Shown here one piece after another: positions 16,422 through 25,839 of a stretch of 64,000 nt of DNA (within the stretch, counting starts at the first letter, position 1; each line of letters opens with the position of its first letter). The stretch spans positions 620,001 to 684,000 of the forward strand of contig NZ_CP060725.1 in the NCBI RefSeq assembly GCF_003797775.2, read 5' to 3'. This DNA is from Sphingopyxis sp. OPL5 (lineage in GTDB: Bacteria; Pseudomonadota; Alphaproteobacteria; Sphingomonadales; Sphingomonadaceae). A program made the position numbers and the translations under genes. The notes under the pieces were generated by a model. That model did not search any database. It was not told where the DNA came from and worked only from the letters and a program-made list of their open reading frames with translations.

Positions 16422-17279
16422 CTATTTGGCCGCCGCTGCCGACGCAGCCTTCTGCGCGGCGCGTTTGCGCGCGGCTTCGACCCGGTCGGGCGGGTTCATC
16501 TTGTCGATGGCGGCCAAGGCTTCGGCTTGCGTCATCGGCGGCGCGCTTTCCATCGGGGGCAGGCTTGCCGCACGATTGATCAAGCCCTGGCACCGGTTTT
16601 CCATACGGAAATCGGGCGACAGAGCCGCCTTGGACACCGGGAAGCCGGCGAGTTCGGCGGGAAGCGCCGGCGTGCTCTCAGCAGGCGCGGCGAACAGCGC
16701 GGTCGACATGACGATATTCATCATCGTCCCGAATTCGACGAGATCCTGCGACAATGTGACGCCGGCCAGTTGCGGAACGGCGGACTTTCCATCCTCGCGG
16801 GCCGTCCACAGGCTCCCGATATCGGCGACTTCGCCCTGCTTGACCTCGAATTGATAGGTGCCGAGTGACAGGCAGGTTTCGCCGACGTTCGAGATTATCC
16901 ACTGGCCGGGATAGGCCGACAGCAAATAGACCGACTGCCCATCGACTTCCCCGAAACTGCGTCCGGCGTTCACGACCACCAGCACCGTCCGGTCGAAATT
17001 GGGCGCGGCGGCTTCTTCGTCGCCCGGTTCGAACGGCTTGCCGGTGGCGGCGTTGATCCGGACGAACGCGACGGGAGTGGGCTTTTCGCTGGCGTTGCTG
17101 GGCCCCATACGAACGAGGATGTAGCCCAGCCGCGGATCGAGCTTGATCTTCCCGGGCTTCAGCGGCTCCAGCTTGATCTTCGGAACCTTCGCCGGCTTCT
17201 CGGCGGCGGAGGCCGTCGTCACCAGCGGCCCCGACAGCATCGCGGCGGCAGCGAGGGCGATTGCGGTTTTCCTGATCAT
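16422..17279 (-). CDS. Cassette protein A1 (exported, unknown function)
   Basis: A 285-residue exported protein with a clear signal peptide (residues 1-25, ending ASAAE). It opens with a Lys/Pro-rich part (KVPKIKLEPLKPGKIKL), then GYILVRMG, a beta-rich core, and VGETCLSLGTYQFEVKQGEV. The C-terminus is Ala/Lys-rich and probably helical or disordered. It is a distant paralogue of A2, with the shared YxxVR and TC...G(T)xxFEVKxG motifs as the only strong matches. Its start overlaps the stop of B1 (ATGA). No known family. Confidence 0.75.
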   Translation of the reverse strand: MIRKTAIALAAAAMLSGPLVTTASAAEKPAKVPKIKLEPLKPGKIKLDPRLGYILVRMGPSNASEKPTPVAFVRINAATGKPFEPGDEEAAAPNFDRTVLVVVNAGRSFGEVDGQSVYLLSAYPGQWIISNVGETCLSLGTYQFEVKQGEVADIGSLWTAREDGKSAVPQLAGVTLSQDLVEFGTMMNIVMSTALFAAPAESTPALPAELAGFPVSKAALSPDFRMENRCQGLINRAASLPPMESAPPMTQAEALAAIDKMNPPDRVEAARKRAAQKAASAAAAK

Positions 17280-17779
17280 CGCGACAATTTCTCCGTCGCG
17301 GGCACCGGCCCGCTGGCATAGGCGGCCATGCGTTCGACGACTTCGGCGCTCACCAGCCCATCATTGTCGAGGACGATATCGCCCTCGTTGACGAGCGTTT
17401 TCCACTGCTCCTGCGGCATGGCGTAACGATCGTAATTCATCATCCCCATGCATTTACGCATGGCGGCATTGCGCATCCGGAAACGGTCGATCTCCGCCAT
17501 CCGGCCATTGATCATCGCGCCCAACAGCCCGCCGCTGCCGCCGTAACGGTCGCGGAACGACAGGATCGGTCGCGCCTGACCGATGCAATAGATCAGGTCG
17601 CCGCGCGCCTGATCGATGGAAACCCCGGCCTTGTGAAACAGAAAGAATTTCGCGCGATCGTCGCCCGTATGGGCTTGCTCGGCCTCGGACTCCGGCGCGG
17701 CGGCCAGGGCCACCCCCGACCACGCCGGACATGACGATAAAAGCAGCAGCAACGCTGCCGCACCCGTTTTGCGACCCAC
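17276..17779 (-). CDS. Cassette protein B1 (exported, unknown function)
   Basis: A 167-residue protein with a GTG start and a signal peptide (MGRKTGAAALLLLLSSCPAW), possibly a lipoprotein. It shares with B2 the KFFLFHKAG opening, a Cys in LIYCIGQA, a small glycine-rich stretch, and the block MRNAAMRKCMGMMNYDRY plus EQW. B1 is the first gene of the B1-A1-B2-A2 series and GGGGG lies ahead of the GTG. The B-A order with four-base overlap is kept in both copies, indicating that the pair was duplicated as a unit. Confidence 0.75.
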   Translation of the reverse strand: MGRKTGAAALLLLLSSCPAWSGVALAAAPESEAEQAHTGDDRAKFFLFHKAGVSIDQARGDLIYCIGQARPILSFRDRYGGSGGLLGAMINGRMAEIDRFRMRNAAMRKCMGMMNYDRYAMPQEQWKTLVNEGDIVLDNDGLVSAEVVERMAAYASGPVPATEKLSR

Positions 17780-17880
17780 TGAAAACCCCCGTTTTTCCCC
17801 AATAACGGCTTGCTATGACAGTTTTTGCGGGGAGACAAGGGCCTTTGCGGCCACTTTGCAACGAACCCTGGACCCTCGCG

Positions 17881-19347
17881 TCAGCCGAGCGCCTTCTTCA
17901 GCAACTCGTTGACGACCTGCGGGTTCGCCTTGCCCTGCATCGCCTTCATCGTCTGCCCGACGAAGAAGCCGAACAAGGCTTCCTTGCCGCCCTTATACTG
18001 CTCGACCTTGTCGGCATTGGCGGCCAGGATTTTGGCGATCTCGGCCTCGATCGCGCCGGTGTCGCTCGTCTGCTTCAGCCCGTCGCGCTCGACGATCGCG
18101 CCCGCGCCGTCGCCGCTTTCGAGCATCTTCTCGAACACCGTCTTGGCGATCGTCCCCGAAATCGTGCCGTCGGCGACCAGGCCGAGCAATTCGCCCGCCT
18201 GCGCCGGGCCGACCGGGCAATCCTCGAAGCTCTTGCCGAGCCGGTTGAGCGCCCCGAACAATTCGCTCGTCACCCAATTCGCCGCCGGGGCCGGCTTCGC
18301 GCCGGTCGCCAGCAGCGTATCGAACCACAGTGCGCTCTCGACCTCGGCGGTCAGCACATCGGCATTATACGGCGAAATCCCGGCCGCCAGATAGCGTGCG
18401 CGCTTGGCGTCGGGCAGTTCGGGCAGGCTGTCGCGGCACTCGGTCAGGAAATCCTCGTCGAGGATCAGCGGCAACAGGTCGGGATCGGGGAAGTAGCGGT
18501 AATCATGCGCATCTTCCTTCGACCGCATCGAGCGCGTCTCGTTGCGGTCGGGATCGTACAGCCGCGTTTCCTGCACCACCGTGCCGCCGCTCTCGATCAG
18601 TTCGACCTGCCGTTTGGCCTCGCCCTCGATCACCGCCATCACGAAGCGCACCGAATTGACGTTCTTCGTCTCGGTGCGCGTGCCGAATTCGTCGCCGGGC
18701 TTGCGCACGCTGACGTTGACGTCGGCGCGCATCGAGCCTTCTTCCATATTGCCGTCGCACGACCCGACATAGCGCAGGATCGAGCGCAGCTTGCGCACAT
18801 AGGCGCCGGCTTCGGCGGGCGAGCGCATGTCGGGGCGCGAGACGATCTCCATCAGCGCGACGCCCGACCGGTTGAGGTCGACGTACGACATCGTCGGATG
18901 CTGGTCGTGCATCAGCTTGCCGGCATCCTGCTCGACATGGATGCGCTCAACCCCGATCACCTTGGCTTCGGGCAGTCCGGCCTTTTCATCGGCCTCGATC
19001 GTCAGCGAACCTTCGCCGACAATCGGATGATAAAGCTGCGAAATCTGATAACCCTGCGGCAGATCGGCATAGAAATAATTCTTGCGATCGAAGCGCGAAT
19101 ATTTGTTGATCTCGGCCTCGATCGCCATCCCCGTGCGCACCGCCTGGCGGATGCACTCGCGGTTCGGCACCGGCAGCATGCCGGGCATCGCGGCGTCGAC
19201 CAGCGACACCTGCGTGTTCGGCTCGGCACCGAACGCCGTCGCGGCGCCCGAAAACAGCTTGGCGTTGGTCGTGATCTGGGCATGGACCTCGAGGCCGATC
19301 ACGACCTCCCACTCGCCGGTTTCACCCTTGATGCGATAATCGCTCAT
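17881..19347 (-). CDS. gatB: Asp-tRNA(Asn)/Glu-tRNA(Gln) amidotransferase subunit B
   Basis: A 488-residue GatB. The cradle domain begins [12 protein letters not shown] and includes [26 protein letters not shown] and [14 protein letters not shown]; the C-terminal YqeY-like helical tail starts near residue 400. GatB carries the kinase step that activates mischarged Glu-tRNA or Asp-tRNA and binds the tRNA. It works in a complex with GatA and GatC, encoded upstream. Its ATG overlaps the stop of a small new ORF (ATGA), so the operon order is gatC-gatA-small ORF-gatB. Confidence 0.97.
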   Translation of the reverse strand: MSDYRIKGETGEWEVVIGLEVHAQITTNAKLFSGAATAFGAEPNTQVSLVDAAMPGMLPVPNRECIRQAVRTGMAIEAEINKYSRFDRKNYFYADLPQGYQISQLYHPIVGEGSLTIEADEKAGLPEAKVIGVERIHVEQDAGKLMHDQHPTMSYVDLNRSGVALMEIVSRPDMRSPAEAGAYVRKLRSILRYVGSCDGNMEEGSMRADVNVSVRKPGDEFGTRTETKNVNSVRFVMAVIEGEAKRQVELIESGGTVVQETRLYDPDRNETRSMRSKEDAHDYRYFPDPDLLPLILDEDFLTECRDSLPELPDAKRARYLAAGISPYNADVLTAEVESALWFDTLLATGAKPAPAANWVTSELFGALNRLGKSFEDCPVGPAQAGELLGLVADGTISGTIAKTVFEKMLESGDGAGAIVERDGLKQTSDTGAIEAEIAKILAANADKVEQYKGGKEALFGFFVGQTMKAMQGKANPQVVNELLKKALG

Positions 19348-19508
19348 CTCTCGTCTCTTCGATTTGAACGGATAATCTCGCGCCAAACCTTCCGCTTGTG
19401 CCGGGCACAATCCTGGTCGGTTAGCTGAGAATCCTTCTTTCCAGGTCCCGATAGGAGTTCGCCAATGGCCTGAATAGCCGCTTCGACGATTTCTCCTAAT
19501 GCGCTCAC
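19344..19508 (-). CDS. Small ORF (54 aa) between gatA and gatB
   Basis: A GTG at 19508 overlaps the gatA stop (GTGA) and the frame ends in a TGA that overlaps the gatB start (ATGA), so it fills the gap exactly. The product begins [20 protein letters not shown], an amphipathic helix-like stretch, followed by a charged part ([17 protein letters not shown]) with one Cys. GGAGAAGTGGTG gives a plausible ribosome-binding site inside the end of gatA. Codons are less GC-rich than in gatA or gatB. No family is recognised. The double overlap is the main evidence for translation; it could instead be a spacer that keeps the genes coupled. Confidence 0.6.
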   Translation of the reverse strand: MSALGEIVEAAIQAIGELLSGPGKKDSQLTDQDCARHKRKVWREIIRSNRRDER

Positions 19509-20986
19509 CACCACTTCTCCGCCCGCGCTGTAAACCCAGCCCGCTCTTCGATCGCCAGCCCGGCGTTCAGCACGCCCTGCTCGTCGAAAGCCTTGCCGAT
19601 GATCTGCAGCCCCAGCGGCAGCCCTTCACGGTTCAGCGCCGCGGGCACCGACATCGCGGGCAGCCCCGCCAGGCTCGCGGGCACCGCGAACACGTCGTTG
19701 AGGTACATCGCCAGCGGATCGGCCATCTTTTCGCCCAGCCCGAACGCCGCCGAAGGCGCGGTCGGCGCAAGGATCACGTCGCACGTCCCGAACGCCGCCT
19801 CGAAATCGCGCGCGATCAGCGTCCGCACCTTCTGCGCCTGCGTGTAGTACGCGTCGTAAAAGCCCGCCGACAGCACATAGGTGCCGATCATGATCCGGCG
19901 CTTGACCTCGGGCCCGAAGCCGTCGGCACGCGTCGCGGCGTACATATCCTGCAACCCCGCCCCATCGGGCAGGTCACGCAAACCATAACGCACGCCGTCA
20001 TAGCGCGCGAGATTCGACGAGGCCTCGGCGGGCGCGATGATATAATAGGCGGGCAGCGCGTACTTCGTGTGCGGCAGGCTGATCTCGACGACCTCGGCCC
20101 CCGCGTCCTTCAGCATCGCGATCCCCGCATCCCACATCGCGTCGATGTCGGGATCGATGCCCTCCAGCCGATATTCCTTGGGAATACCGACCTTCTTGCC
20201 CTTGAGATCGCCCGACAAAGCCGCTTCCCAAGCGGGTACCGCCAAATCGAGGCTCGTCGAATCCTTGGGATCGAAACCCGCCATATTTTCGAGCATGATC
20301 GCACAGTCGCGCACGTCGCGCGCCATCGGCCCCGCCTGGTCGAGCGAACTCGCGAAGGCGACAATGCCCCAGCGCGAGCAGCGGCCATAGGTCGGCTTGA
20401 TCCCCGAAATGCCGGTAAAGGCCGCGGGCTGGCGGATCGATCCGCCGGTGTCGGTCCCCGTCGCCGCGGGGCACAGCCGCGCCGCGATCGCGGTCGAGCT
20501 GCCACCCGACGACCCGCCCGGCGCGAGCGCCGCATTGCCGCCGTCCTTGCGCTTCCACGGGCTGATCACATTGCCGAAATAGCTCGTCTCGTTCGACGAC
20601 CCCATCGCGAACTGGTCGAGATTGAGTTTCCCCAACATCCCCGCGCCCGCGTCCCACAATTTCGCCGACACGGTCGATTCATAGCGCGGGACAAAGCCTT
20701 CGAGCATATGGCTCGCGGCCGTGGTCTGCACGCCGTCGGTGCAGAACAGATCCTTCATCCCGATCGGCACACCCGACAAGGGTTTCAGCGCCCCCGCCGC
20801 ACGATCGGCATCGGCCGCCTTCGCCGCGCTCAGCGCATGCTCGGGGGTCTCGACGATAAACGCGTTGAGCGCCTTCGCGCCCGCGACATTGGCGCTGAAC
20901 GCCTCGGCGACCTCGACGGCGCTGAAATCGCCCGCGCGGTGCCCGTCGCGGATCTGGGCCACCGTTAAATTCGTAAGATCAGTCAT
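19505..20986 (-). CDS. gatA: Asp-tRNA(Asn)/Glu-tRNA(Gln) amidotransferase subunit A
   Basis: A 493-residue amidase-signature enzyme. The catalytic Ser-cisSer-Lys triad is visible: Lys in [10 protein letters not shown], the cis-Ser in [14 protein letters not shown], and the nucleophile in [17 protein letters not shown]. GatA hydrolyses glutamine and channels ammonia to GatB. It lies downstream of gatC after a 122-base gap that holds repeats and a perfect hairpin at the gatC stop, and its own stop overlaps the start of the 54-aa ORF before gatB. Confidence 0.97.
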   Translation of the reverse strand: MTDLTNLTVAQIRDGHRAGDFSAVEVAEAFSANVAGAKALNAFIVETPEHALSAAKAADADRAAGALKPLSGVPIGMKDLFCTDGVQTTAASHMLEGFVPRYESTVSAKLWDAGAGMLGKLNLDQFAMGSSNETSYFGNVISPWKRKDGGNAALAPGGSSGGSSTAIAARLCPAATGTDTGGSIRQPAAFTGISGIKPTYGRCSRWGIVAFASSLDQAGPMARDVRDCAIMLENMAGFDPKDSTSLDLAVPAWEAALSGDLKGKKVGIPKEYRLEGIDPDIDAMWDAGIAMLKDAGAEVVEISLPHTKYALPAYYIIAPAEASSNLARYDGVRYGLRDLPDGAGLQDMYAATRADGFGPEVKRRIMIGTYVLSAGFYDAYYTQAQKVRTLIARDFEAAFGTCDVILAPTAPSAAFGLGEKMADPLAMYLNDVFAVPASLAGLPAMSVPAALNREGLPLGLQIIGKAFDEQGVLNAGLAIEERAGFTARAEKWW

Positions 20987-20998
20987 GTCTTTTCACCG

Positions 20999-21092
20999 TT
21001 CCCCGGCGAAAGCCGGGGCCCAGGGCGTCACAGCGCCCAATTTTTCGTTTCTGGATCCCGGATCGGTCGCGGCTACGCCGCTGTCCGGGATG
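20999..21092. repeat. Palindromic repeats in the gatC-gatA gap
   Basis: TTCCCCGGCGAAAGCCGGGG (20999-21018, family D) and, further on, TCCCGGATCGGTCGCGGCTACGCCGCTGTCCGGGA, another hairpin unit, fill most of the spacer between gatC and gatA. Confidence 0.7.
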
Positions 21093-21118
21093 ATCGAATG
21101 ATGGACCATCATTCGATC
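21092..21118 (-). promoter_or_regulatory. Perfect 13-bp hairpin at the gatC stop codon
   Basis: GATCGAATGATGG at 21092-21104 and CCATCATTCGATC at 21106-21118 are exact reverse complements with one base between them. On the operon transcript the hairpin begins in the last codons of gatC and includes its stop (21109-21111). There is no T-run, so it may be a processing or stability element. Confidence 0.65.
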
Positions 21119-21411
21119 ACCTTGGGCACGCCGAAAAAGCCGTGCATCGCCGCCGGCGCATTCGCCAGCACATCGTCGCGGCGGTTGCCGCCGGTCAGCG
21201 GGTCGGCGTCGATCACATCGTCGCGCAGCCGCAGTACATTGGGGATCACCGCGGTCATCGGCTCGACCCCGGTCACATCGACCTCGCCGAGTTGCTCGAC
21301 CCATCCGAGGATGCCGTTCAATTCGCCTTCCATCGCGGCGGCTTCCGCATCGCTGATCGCGATGCGCGCCAGCGACGCGATTTTCCTTACCGTTGCCTGA
21401 TCGATTGCCAT
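21109..21411 (-). CDS. gatC: Asp-tRNA(Asn)/Glu-tRNA(Gln) amidotransferase subunit C
   Basis: A 100-residue GatC. The N-terminal helix ([20 protein letters not shown]) and the belt segment with [20 protein letters not shown], followed by [23 protein letters not shown], are the family hallmarks. GatC wraps the GatA-GatB interface and stabilises the complex. It is the first gene of the gat operon and is preceded by a family B repeat. Confidence 0.95.
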   Translation of the reverse strand: MAIDQATVRKIASLARIAISDAEAAAMEGELNGILGWVEQLGEVDVTGVEPMTAVIPNVLRLRDDVIDADPLTGGNRRDDVLANAPAAMHGFFGVPKVIE

Positions 21412-21473
21412 TCATCTTGCCTTTGCGGGAGAAGCTGCGCCGCTAGCATCACCGCCGAAATGCTTCAACCATG

Positions 21474-21609
21474 ATCCTCCCTGTGGCGAAGCCATGGGGA
21501 GGTGGCAGCGCGAAGCGCTGACGGAGGGGCATTGGCGCGACGTTGCGGCCCCTCCACCATCCGCTTCGCGGACGGTCCCCCTCCCCATCGCTGCGCGACA
21601 GGTAGGATC
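21474..21609. repeat. Long intergenic repeat (family B)
   Basis: ATCCTCCCTGTGGCGAAGCCATGGGGAGG at the left and CCTCCCCATCGCTGCGCGACAGG at the right are inverted halves; CGGAGGGGC and GCCCCTCC pair inside. It fills the gap between gatC and the DUF4153 gene. Relatives occur near 29.6, 42.5, 46.4, 56.3 and 57.0 kb. Confidence 0.8.
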
Positions 21610-21612
21610 AGA

Positions 21613-23388
21613 TCACTCGAAATCCTCACCGACCGGCTTGCCGTCGACAAAGACCTGCTGCCGCGTCACCGGCCGCACCTCGACGACCACCTTCTCCAGT
21701 TCGTCGATCGTCAGCCCGCGGGTCGTATCCCCCGACCGGAACGCGTCATAATTCTCGGACCATTGCTGCGTCTTCGCATCGCGCACCAGCAGCCCGACAT
21801 TGCCGCCGCGGCTGACCACCGCGATGCGGCTGTCGCCCAGCACATAGGCGATGCACGGCGCGGTCTTGCACTGGCCCTGCGCCGCCAACGCGGCATAGGC
21901 CTCCGCCGGCAAGCTACGGCCCACGGGGAAAATCCGGATCTTCTGCTCGATCGGCTTCGCGCCATAGACCATGTCGCTTTCGTCGACCGCACTACCCGAT
22001 CCGTTCAATTCCCAGCGATCCTTCGCCTTCAGCGCCCATTCGGCGAGGCCGGCGCGCGTCTTGTCGACCGACTTCGCCAGATCCTTCAGCGCCGCGCGCC
22101 CATCGGGTCCGAAATCGAACGCCAGCGCCGCCCAGTCGAATTTTTCCGACGCCACCGCGCCCGATTTCAGCCGCGCCACCTGGTCGCGCGTCGAAATCGC
22201 CCCGAAATCGACGATCGGCAGCGCGAGGAACAGCGCGAGCAACGTCAGCCCGATCGCCAGCTTCTGCTGTAACGGCCGCAGCACATCGTCGAAGCCCCGG
22301 CGCCCCTTCGCCACCGACCACAATCCCGCGACGCCATAGGCCAGCGCAATCATCGCCGCGACGACGCCCCAGATCCGCTCGGGGGTCCAGCCGTACTGGA
22401 TCACCCTCAAATGCATCGAATAATAAGCGATCACCGCGAGCGGCAGCACCGCGACGACCAGCACCGCCGCCGCCACGCGCAACAGGCTATTGTTCGCGCG
22501 GTCGTCGGTGCCATTGCCGATCACCGCATTGGCGAGCAGCACCGCGAACGCCGCCACCGCCATCATCAGCGCCGCGGTCGAGAACCCCGAATCCCACAGC
22601 TTGGTTAGCCCGGTGCCGAGCAGCGACAACAGGAAAATCACGAGCGCCGCCGCCAGCACCGGCGCGAGCACCGCCAGCACGATCATCACCAGCCGCTGCA
22701 AGGTCGAGACCAGCCTGTCGCGCTCGCGCAGCAACCCGACCGCACCGCCGAACGCCGCCCCCGCCAGCATCCACGGGAACCAGTCGTCGCGGAACAAACG
22801 CTCGATCAGGTCGATCCCGATCAGGCTGAACATCTGGCCGATCAGGAAGACGAGCAGAAAGGTGATGCCGGTAAAGACCAGCCCCGCCGCGCCGATCACC
22901 GCATCGGTCCACGCATGGCTGTGCAGCCGCGCATAGGGCATCTGCCACAGCTTCCAGAACCGTCCGTCGGGCGCGACATCGCGCCGCGTCTGGAACAAGG
23001 GCGTCGCGACCAGCACCGCGAGCAGGCCCGACCAGAAGGGCCATTCGATCATCGAGCTATGCAGATTGTACCCCGCCGACGACCAGGCGATCAGCCCCAT
23101 CGCCGCGCCCCACAACAGCGCGAAGCCCAGCGCCCAATGCCAGCGCCGCAATTCGGCCCCCAGCACGAAAACCACCGTCGCGATCGCCACGAACGCCGCA
23201 AGGGCGCTGCGTCCCGGCTCGCTGGCCGCGTCACCGCGATCGACGAGCATGTGAAAGATCAGCCCCGCAACCGCGCAGATCGCCGCCATGATCCACGGCC
23301 GCTGCGGCCATGGCGCGTCGCTGTCGTCCAGACGGTGCGACGGATGGGGCGAATCGGGCGCGGGCGCGCTTGCGGGGATGTCGGTCAT
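21613..23388 (-). CDS. DUF4153 multi-pass membrane protein
   Basis: A 591-residue inner-membrane protein with about ten predicted hydrophobic segments in the first 400 residues (for example IMAAICAVAGLIFHMLV and LAVLVATPLF), separated by short charged loops. A soluble C-terminal part follows, containing YAALAAQGQCKTAPCIAYVLGDSRI with two Cys and ending in GKPVGEDFE. The topology and length fit the DUF4153 family. Function is unknown. The ATG at 23388 was chosen because the frame upstream runs through an intergenic repeat. Confidence 0.75.
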   Translation of the reverse strand: MTDIPASAPAPDSPHPSHRLDDSDAPWPQRPWIMAAICAVAGLIFHMLVDRGDAASEPGRSALAAFVAIATVVFVLGAELRRWHWALGFALLWGAAMGLIAWSSAGYNLHSSMIEWPFWSGLLAVLVATPLFQTRRDVAPDGRFWKLWQMPYARLHSHAWTDAVIGAAGLVFTGITFLLVFLIGQMFSLIGIDLIERLFRDDWFPWMLAGAAFGGAVGLLRERDRLVSTLQRLVMIVLAVLAPVLAAALVIFLLSLLGTGLTKLWDSGFSTAALMMAVAAFAVLLANAVIGNGTDDRANNSLLRVAAAVLVVAVLPLAVIAYYSMHLRVIQYGWTPERIWGVVAAMIALAYGVAGLWSVAKGRRGFDDVLRPLQQKLAIGLTLLALFLALPIVDFGAISTRDQVARLKSGAVASEKFDWAALAFDFGPDGRAALKDLAKSVDKTRAGLAEWALKAKDRWELNGSGSAVDESDMVYGAKPIEQKIRIFPVGRSLPAEAYAALAAQGQCKTAPCIAYVLGDSRIAVVSRGGNVGLLVRDAKTQQWSENYDAFRSGDTTRGLTIDELEKVVVEVRPVTRQQVFVDGKPVGEDFE

Positions 23389-23466
23389 TCCCCACATCTG
23401 GGCTTGTTTAAGCCGCGCGCGCAAGCCAGATAGCACGCGATGGCGCCGGACGACCGGACTGTTGTT

Positions 23467-23549
23467 TCCGTTCGTGTCGAGCGAAGTCGAGGCACCCCGC
23501 AGGCACGCGTCGCCGAGGGGCATCTCGACTTCAAGCGATCCGAACGGGT
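23467..23549. repeat. Intergenic repeat (family C, degenerate)
   Basis: CGTGTCGAGCGAAGTCGAGGCAC with a looser inverse, CATCTCGACTTCAAGCGATCCGAACG, in the divergent region between the DUF4153 and DUF3089 genes. Better-preserved copies are at 24941-25020 and 28076-28160. Confidence 0.7.
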
Positions 23550-23595
23550 AAAGAGGCGCCGACCCCCATCTCTCCCCGTCCCCAATGGAGCCCAA

Positions 23596-24918
23596 ATGGC
23601 CCGCAAGTTCCTCTACCTCATCGCCGCCGTCATCTTCCTCATCCTCGGCGTCGGTCTTGCCTATCAATTCGCGCCGGGCTGGTTCGCGCGCACCGCGCTG
23701 GTGCCCAGCGCCGAATTCGTCGAACAGACAGCGGCGGCGCCCAATGCCTATGACGATCCGAAAATGTGGTTCTCGCGCCCCGGTCTCGAAAACGACCCGT
23801 CGGACTGGCGCCCGCCCGCCGAAGGCGGCGAAGCCCGCGCCCCCGACAGCGCCAAGGCGGCGACCGACAAGCTGATCCCGCCCGCCAGGGCCGCCACCGC
23901 GGCTACAGCGGTCGAAACCGCGTCGGCGGACACCGCCCCGTCAAAGGGCGACGCCGCGATCTTCTTTGTCCACCCGACCAGCTATTACAGCCGGTCGAGC
24001 TGGAACGCCCCGCTCGACGACCGCGACGCCAATTACCGCGCGACTTTGTTCATGCAGGGCATGGCGAGCGCGTTCGGCGATGCCGGCGAAGTCTGGGCGC
24101 CGCGTTATCGCCAGGCGACATTGGGCGCCTTCCTCGCCGAGGACCGCGTCACCGCGGGCAAGGCGATCGACGCGGCGTATCGCGACGTCGAACAGGCGTT
24201 CGACGCGTTTCTGGAGGGCATTCCCAAGAACAAGCCGATCATCCTTGCGGGCCACAGCCAGGGCGCGCTGCACCTCACCACCCTGCTCAAGAACCGCATC
24301 GCGGGCACCCCGCTCGCCAAACGCATCGTTGCCGCCTACATCATCGGCTGGCCGGTCAGCGTCGACACCGACCTCGCCGGCCTCGGCCTTCCCGCCTGCG
24401 AAACCCCTGAGCAAAAGGGCTGTATCCTCAGCTGGGCGAGCTTCGCCGAACCCGCCGATCCGTCGATGGTGCTGGGCGCCTATGACGGCACCGTCGGCTT
24501 CGACGGCCGCCCGCGCCGCGACACGCGCATGCTCTGCACCAACCCGATCACCGGCATCCCCGACACGACGGCGAAAGCAAAGGCCAACATCGGTACGCTC
24601 AAGCCGATCGACGGGTTCAAGGGCGGCTCGCTGATCGCGGGCAAGATCGGTGCCCGATGCGACGACACGCGCGGCCTGCTGATGGTCGGCAACGCCGATA
24701 TCGCCAAGGACTATGCGCCGAGCTACGTGCTGCCGGGCAACAACTACCACGTCTTCGACATCACCCTGTTCTGGGCGAATGTCCGCGCCGACGTGCTGCG
24801 GCGGCTGGCGACCTATGAAGGCAAACCCTCGCCGGTGCCGCCGGCGGCGGAGCCGGTAGCGGTGCCCGCGGCGGCGACGCCCAAAACAGCTGTGGCCGAA
24901 GAGAAGGCCCGGTCCTGA
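23596..24918 (+). CDS. DUF3089 family alpha/beta hydrolase, membrane-anchored
   Basis: A 440-residue protein. An N-terminal hydrophobic segment (FLYLIAAVIFLILGVGLAYQF) acts as signal anchor. The DUF3089 hydrolase core includes AIFFVHPTSYYSR, the nucleophile elbow ILAGHSQGALHL and IIGWPVSVDTD, with NNYHVFDITLFW near the end. Such proteins are predicted lysophospholipase or esterase-like enzymes of the envelope, without assigned substrates. An Ala/Pro-rich tail follows the fold. GGAG before the ATG has 5-base spacing. A family C repeat follows directly. Confidence 0.8.
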   Translation: MARKFLYLIAAVIFLILGVGLAYQFAPGWFARTALVPSAEFVEQTAAAPNAYDDPKMWFSRPGLENDPSDWRPPAEGGEARAPDSAKAATDKLIPPARAATAATAVETASADTAPSKGDAAIFFVHPTSYYSRSSWNAPLDDRDANYRATLFMQGMASAFGDAGEVWAPRYRQATLGAFLAEDRVTAGKAIDAAYRDVEQAFDAFLEGIPKNKPIILAGHSQGALHLTTLLKNRIAGTPLAKRIVAAYIIGWPVSVDTDLAGLGLPACETPEQKGCILSWASFAEPADPSMVLGAYDGTVGFDGRPRRDTRMLCTNPITGIPDTTAKAKANIGTLKPIDGFKGGSLIAGKIGARCDDTRGLLMVGNADIAKDYAPSYVLPGNNYHVFDITLFWANVRADVLRRLATYEGKPSPVPPAAEPVAVPAAATPKTAVAEEKARS

Positions 24919-24940
24919 CCCAAGGCGCCCGCCCCTGATC

Positions 24941-25020
24941 CCGTTGGTGTCGAGCGAAGTCGAGACACGCTGAGGCGTTGCGCGTCCCAAGCGTGTCTCG
25001 ACTTCGCTCGACACCAACGG
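24941..25020. repeat. Intergenic inverted repeat (family C)
   Basis: CCGTTGGTGTCGAGCGAAGTCGAGACACGC and its inverse GCGTGTCTCGACTTCGCTCGACACCAACGG enclose a 20-base centre; the arms match over 30 bases, making this the best-preserved copy. Confidence 0.9.
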
Positions 25021-25036
25021 CTAGAGAGGGCGGACG

Positions 25037-25498
25037 ATGATCACCACCGCCGCCCCCGATTTCGCCGCCACGCTGCCGAACGGCGGCCGCCTCATGGGCC
25101 TCGACGTCGGCACCAAGACCATCGGCGTCGCCGTCTGCGACGCCGGCTGGTCCTTCGCGACCCCCGACAAGACGATCATCCGCAAGAAGTTCACCGCCGA
25201 CCTCGCGACGATACGGGCCTTCGTCACTACGCAATCGGTCGTCGGCCTCGTCGTCGGCCTGCCGCTCAACATGGACGGCAGCGACAGCCCGCGCACCCAG
25301 TCGACCCGCGCCTTCGCCCGCAACCTCCTCCCCCTCGCCCTGCCGATCCTGCTCTGGGACGAACGCTGGTCGACCGCCGCGGTCGAACGCGCGATGATCG
25401 CCGCCGACGTCAGCCGCGCCAAACGCGCCGAACGCGTCGACAGCGCCGCCGCCGCCTTCATCCTGCAGGGCGCGATCGACGCGCTGACCCGCGCCTGA
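25037..25498 (+). CDS. ruvX: RuvX/YqgF family nuclease (putative pre-16S rRNA nuclease)
   Basis: A 153-residue YqgF-family RNase-H-fold protein: [16 protein letters not shown] with the first catalytic Asp, [31 protein letters not shown] with the second acid, and [16 protein letters not shown] with the third. The family was named as a Holliday-junction resolvase but is now linked mainly to 16S rRNA maturation. The N-terminal 20 residues are an extension before the fold. A DUF1294 gene follows 10 bases later, then pyrB. Confidence 0.93.
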   Translation: MITTAAPDFAATLPNGGRLMGLDVGTKTIGVAVCDAGWSFATPDKTIIRKKFTADLATIRAFVTTQSVVGLVVGLPLNMDGSDSPRTQSTRAFARNLLPLALPILLWDERWSTAAVERAMIAADVSRAKRAERVDSAAAAFILQGAIDALTRA

Positions 25499-25508
25499 CG
25501 CCGCGCGC

Positions 25509-25826
25509 TTGACCGAATATATCCTCTACTGGCTGATCGCCGCGAACGGCATCGCCTTCGTCCTGATGGTGATCGACAAGCGCCGCGCCGAGACCGGCGA
25601 TCAGCGGATCAGCGAAAACGCCCTGCTCGGCTGGGCCTTTTTCGGCGGCGCGGCTGGCACCGTCCTGGCGTCGCGGCTCGTCCGCCACAAAACGCGCAAA
25701 CAGCCTTTCGCGACCACCATGTTCGTTTACCTCGGCCTCCAGCTCCTGCTGCTCGGCCTGTGGCTTTTCGGTTTCCTCGATCCGCTGGCGGCCACGGCGC
25801 TTGCCTATTGGCGCGCCGCCTCTTAA
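25509..25826 (+). CDS. DUF1294 small membrane protein
   Basis: A 105-residue membrane protein. Hydrophobic segments [18 protein letters not shown] and [19 protein letters not shown] flank a loop with the DUF1294 signature [25 protein letters not shown] and RHKTRKQPF. Function is unknown; members are often found near nucleic-acid genes. The start is TTG (TTGACCGAATAT), as no ATG or GTG is available in frame between ruvX and the conserved part; the ribosome-binding site is poor, so translation may depend on ruvX. Confidence 0.8.
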   Translation: MTEYILYWLIAANGIAFVLMVIDKRRAETGDQRISENALLGWAFFGGAAGTVLASRLVRHKTRKQPFATTMFVYLGLQLLLLGLWLFGFLDPLAATALAYWRAAS

Positions 25827-25839
25827 ACGCTCGGCTTTA

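Noticed and set aside
17815..19428. Long + strand open frame opposite gatB
   Set aside because: His/Arg/Leu-rich antisense translation of a certain gene; no ribosome-binding site.
19499..20968. Long + strand open frame opposite gatA
   Set aside because: Antisense shadow of gatA; composition typical of reverse-strand GC-rich frames.
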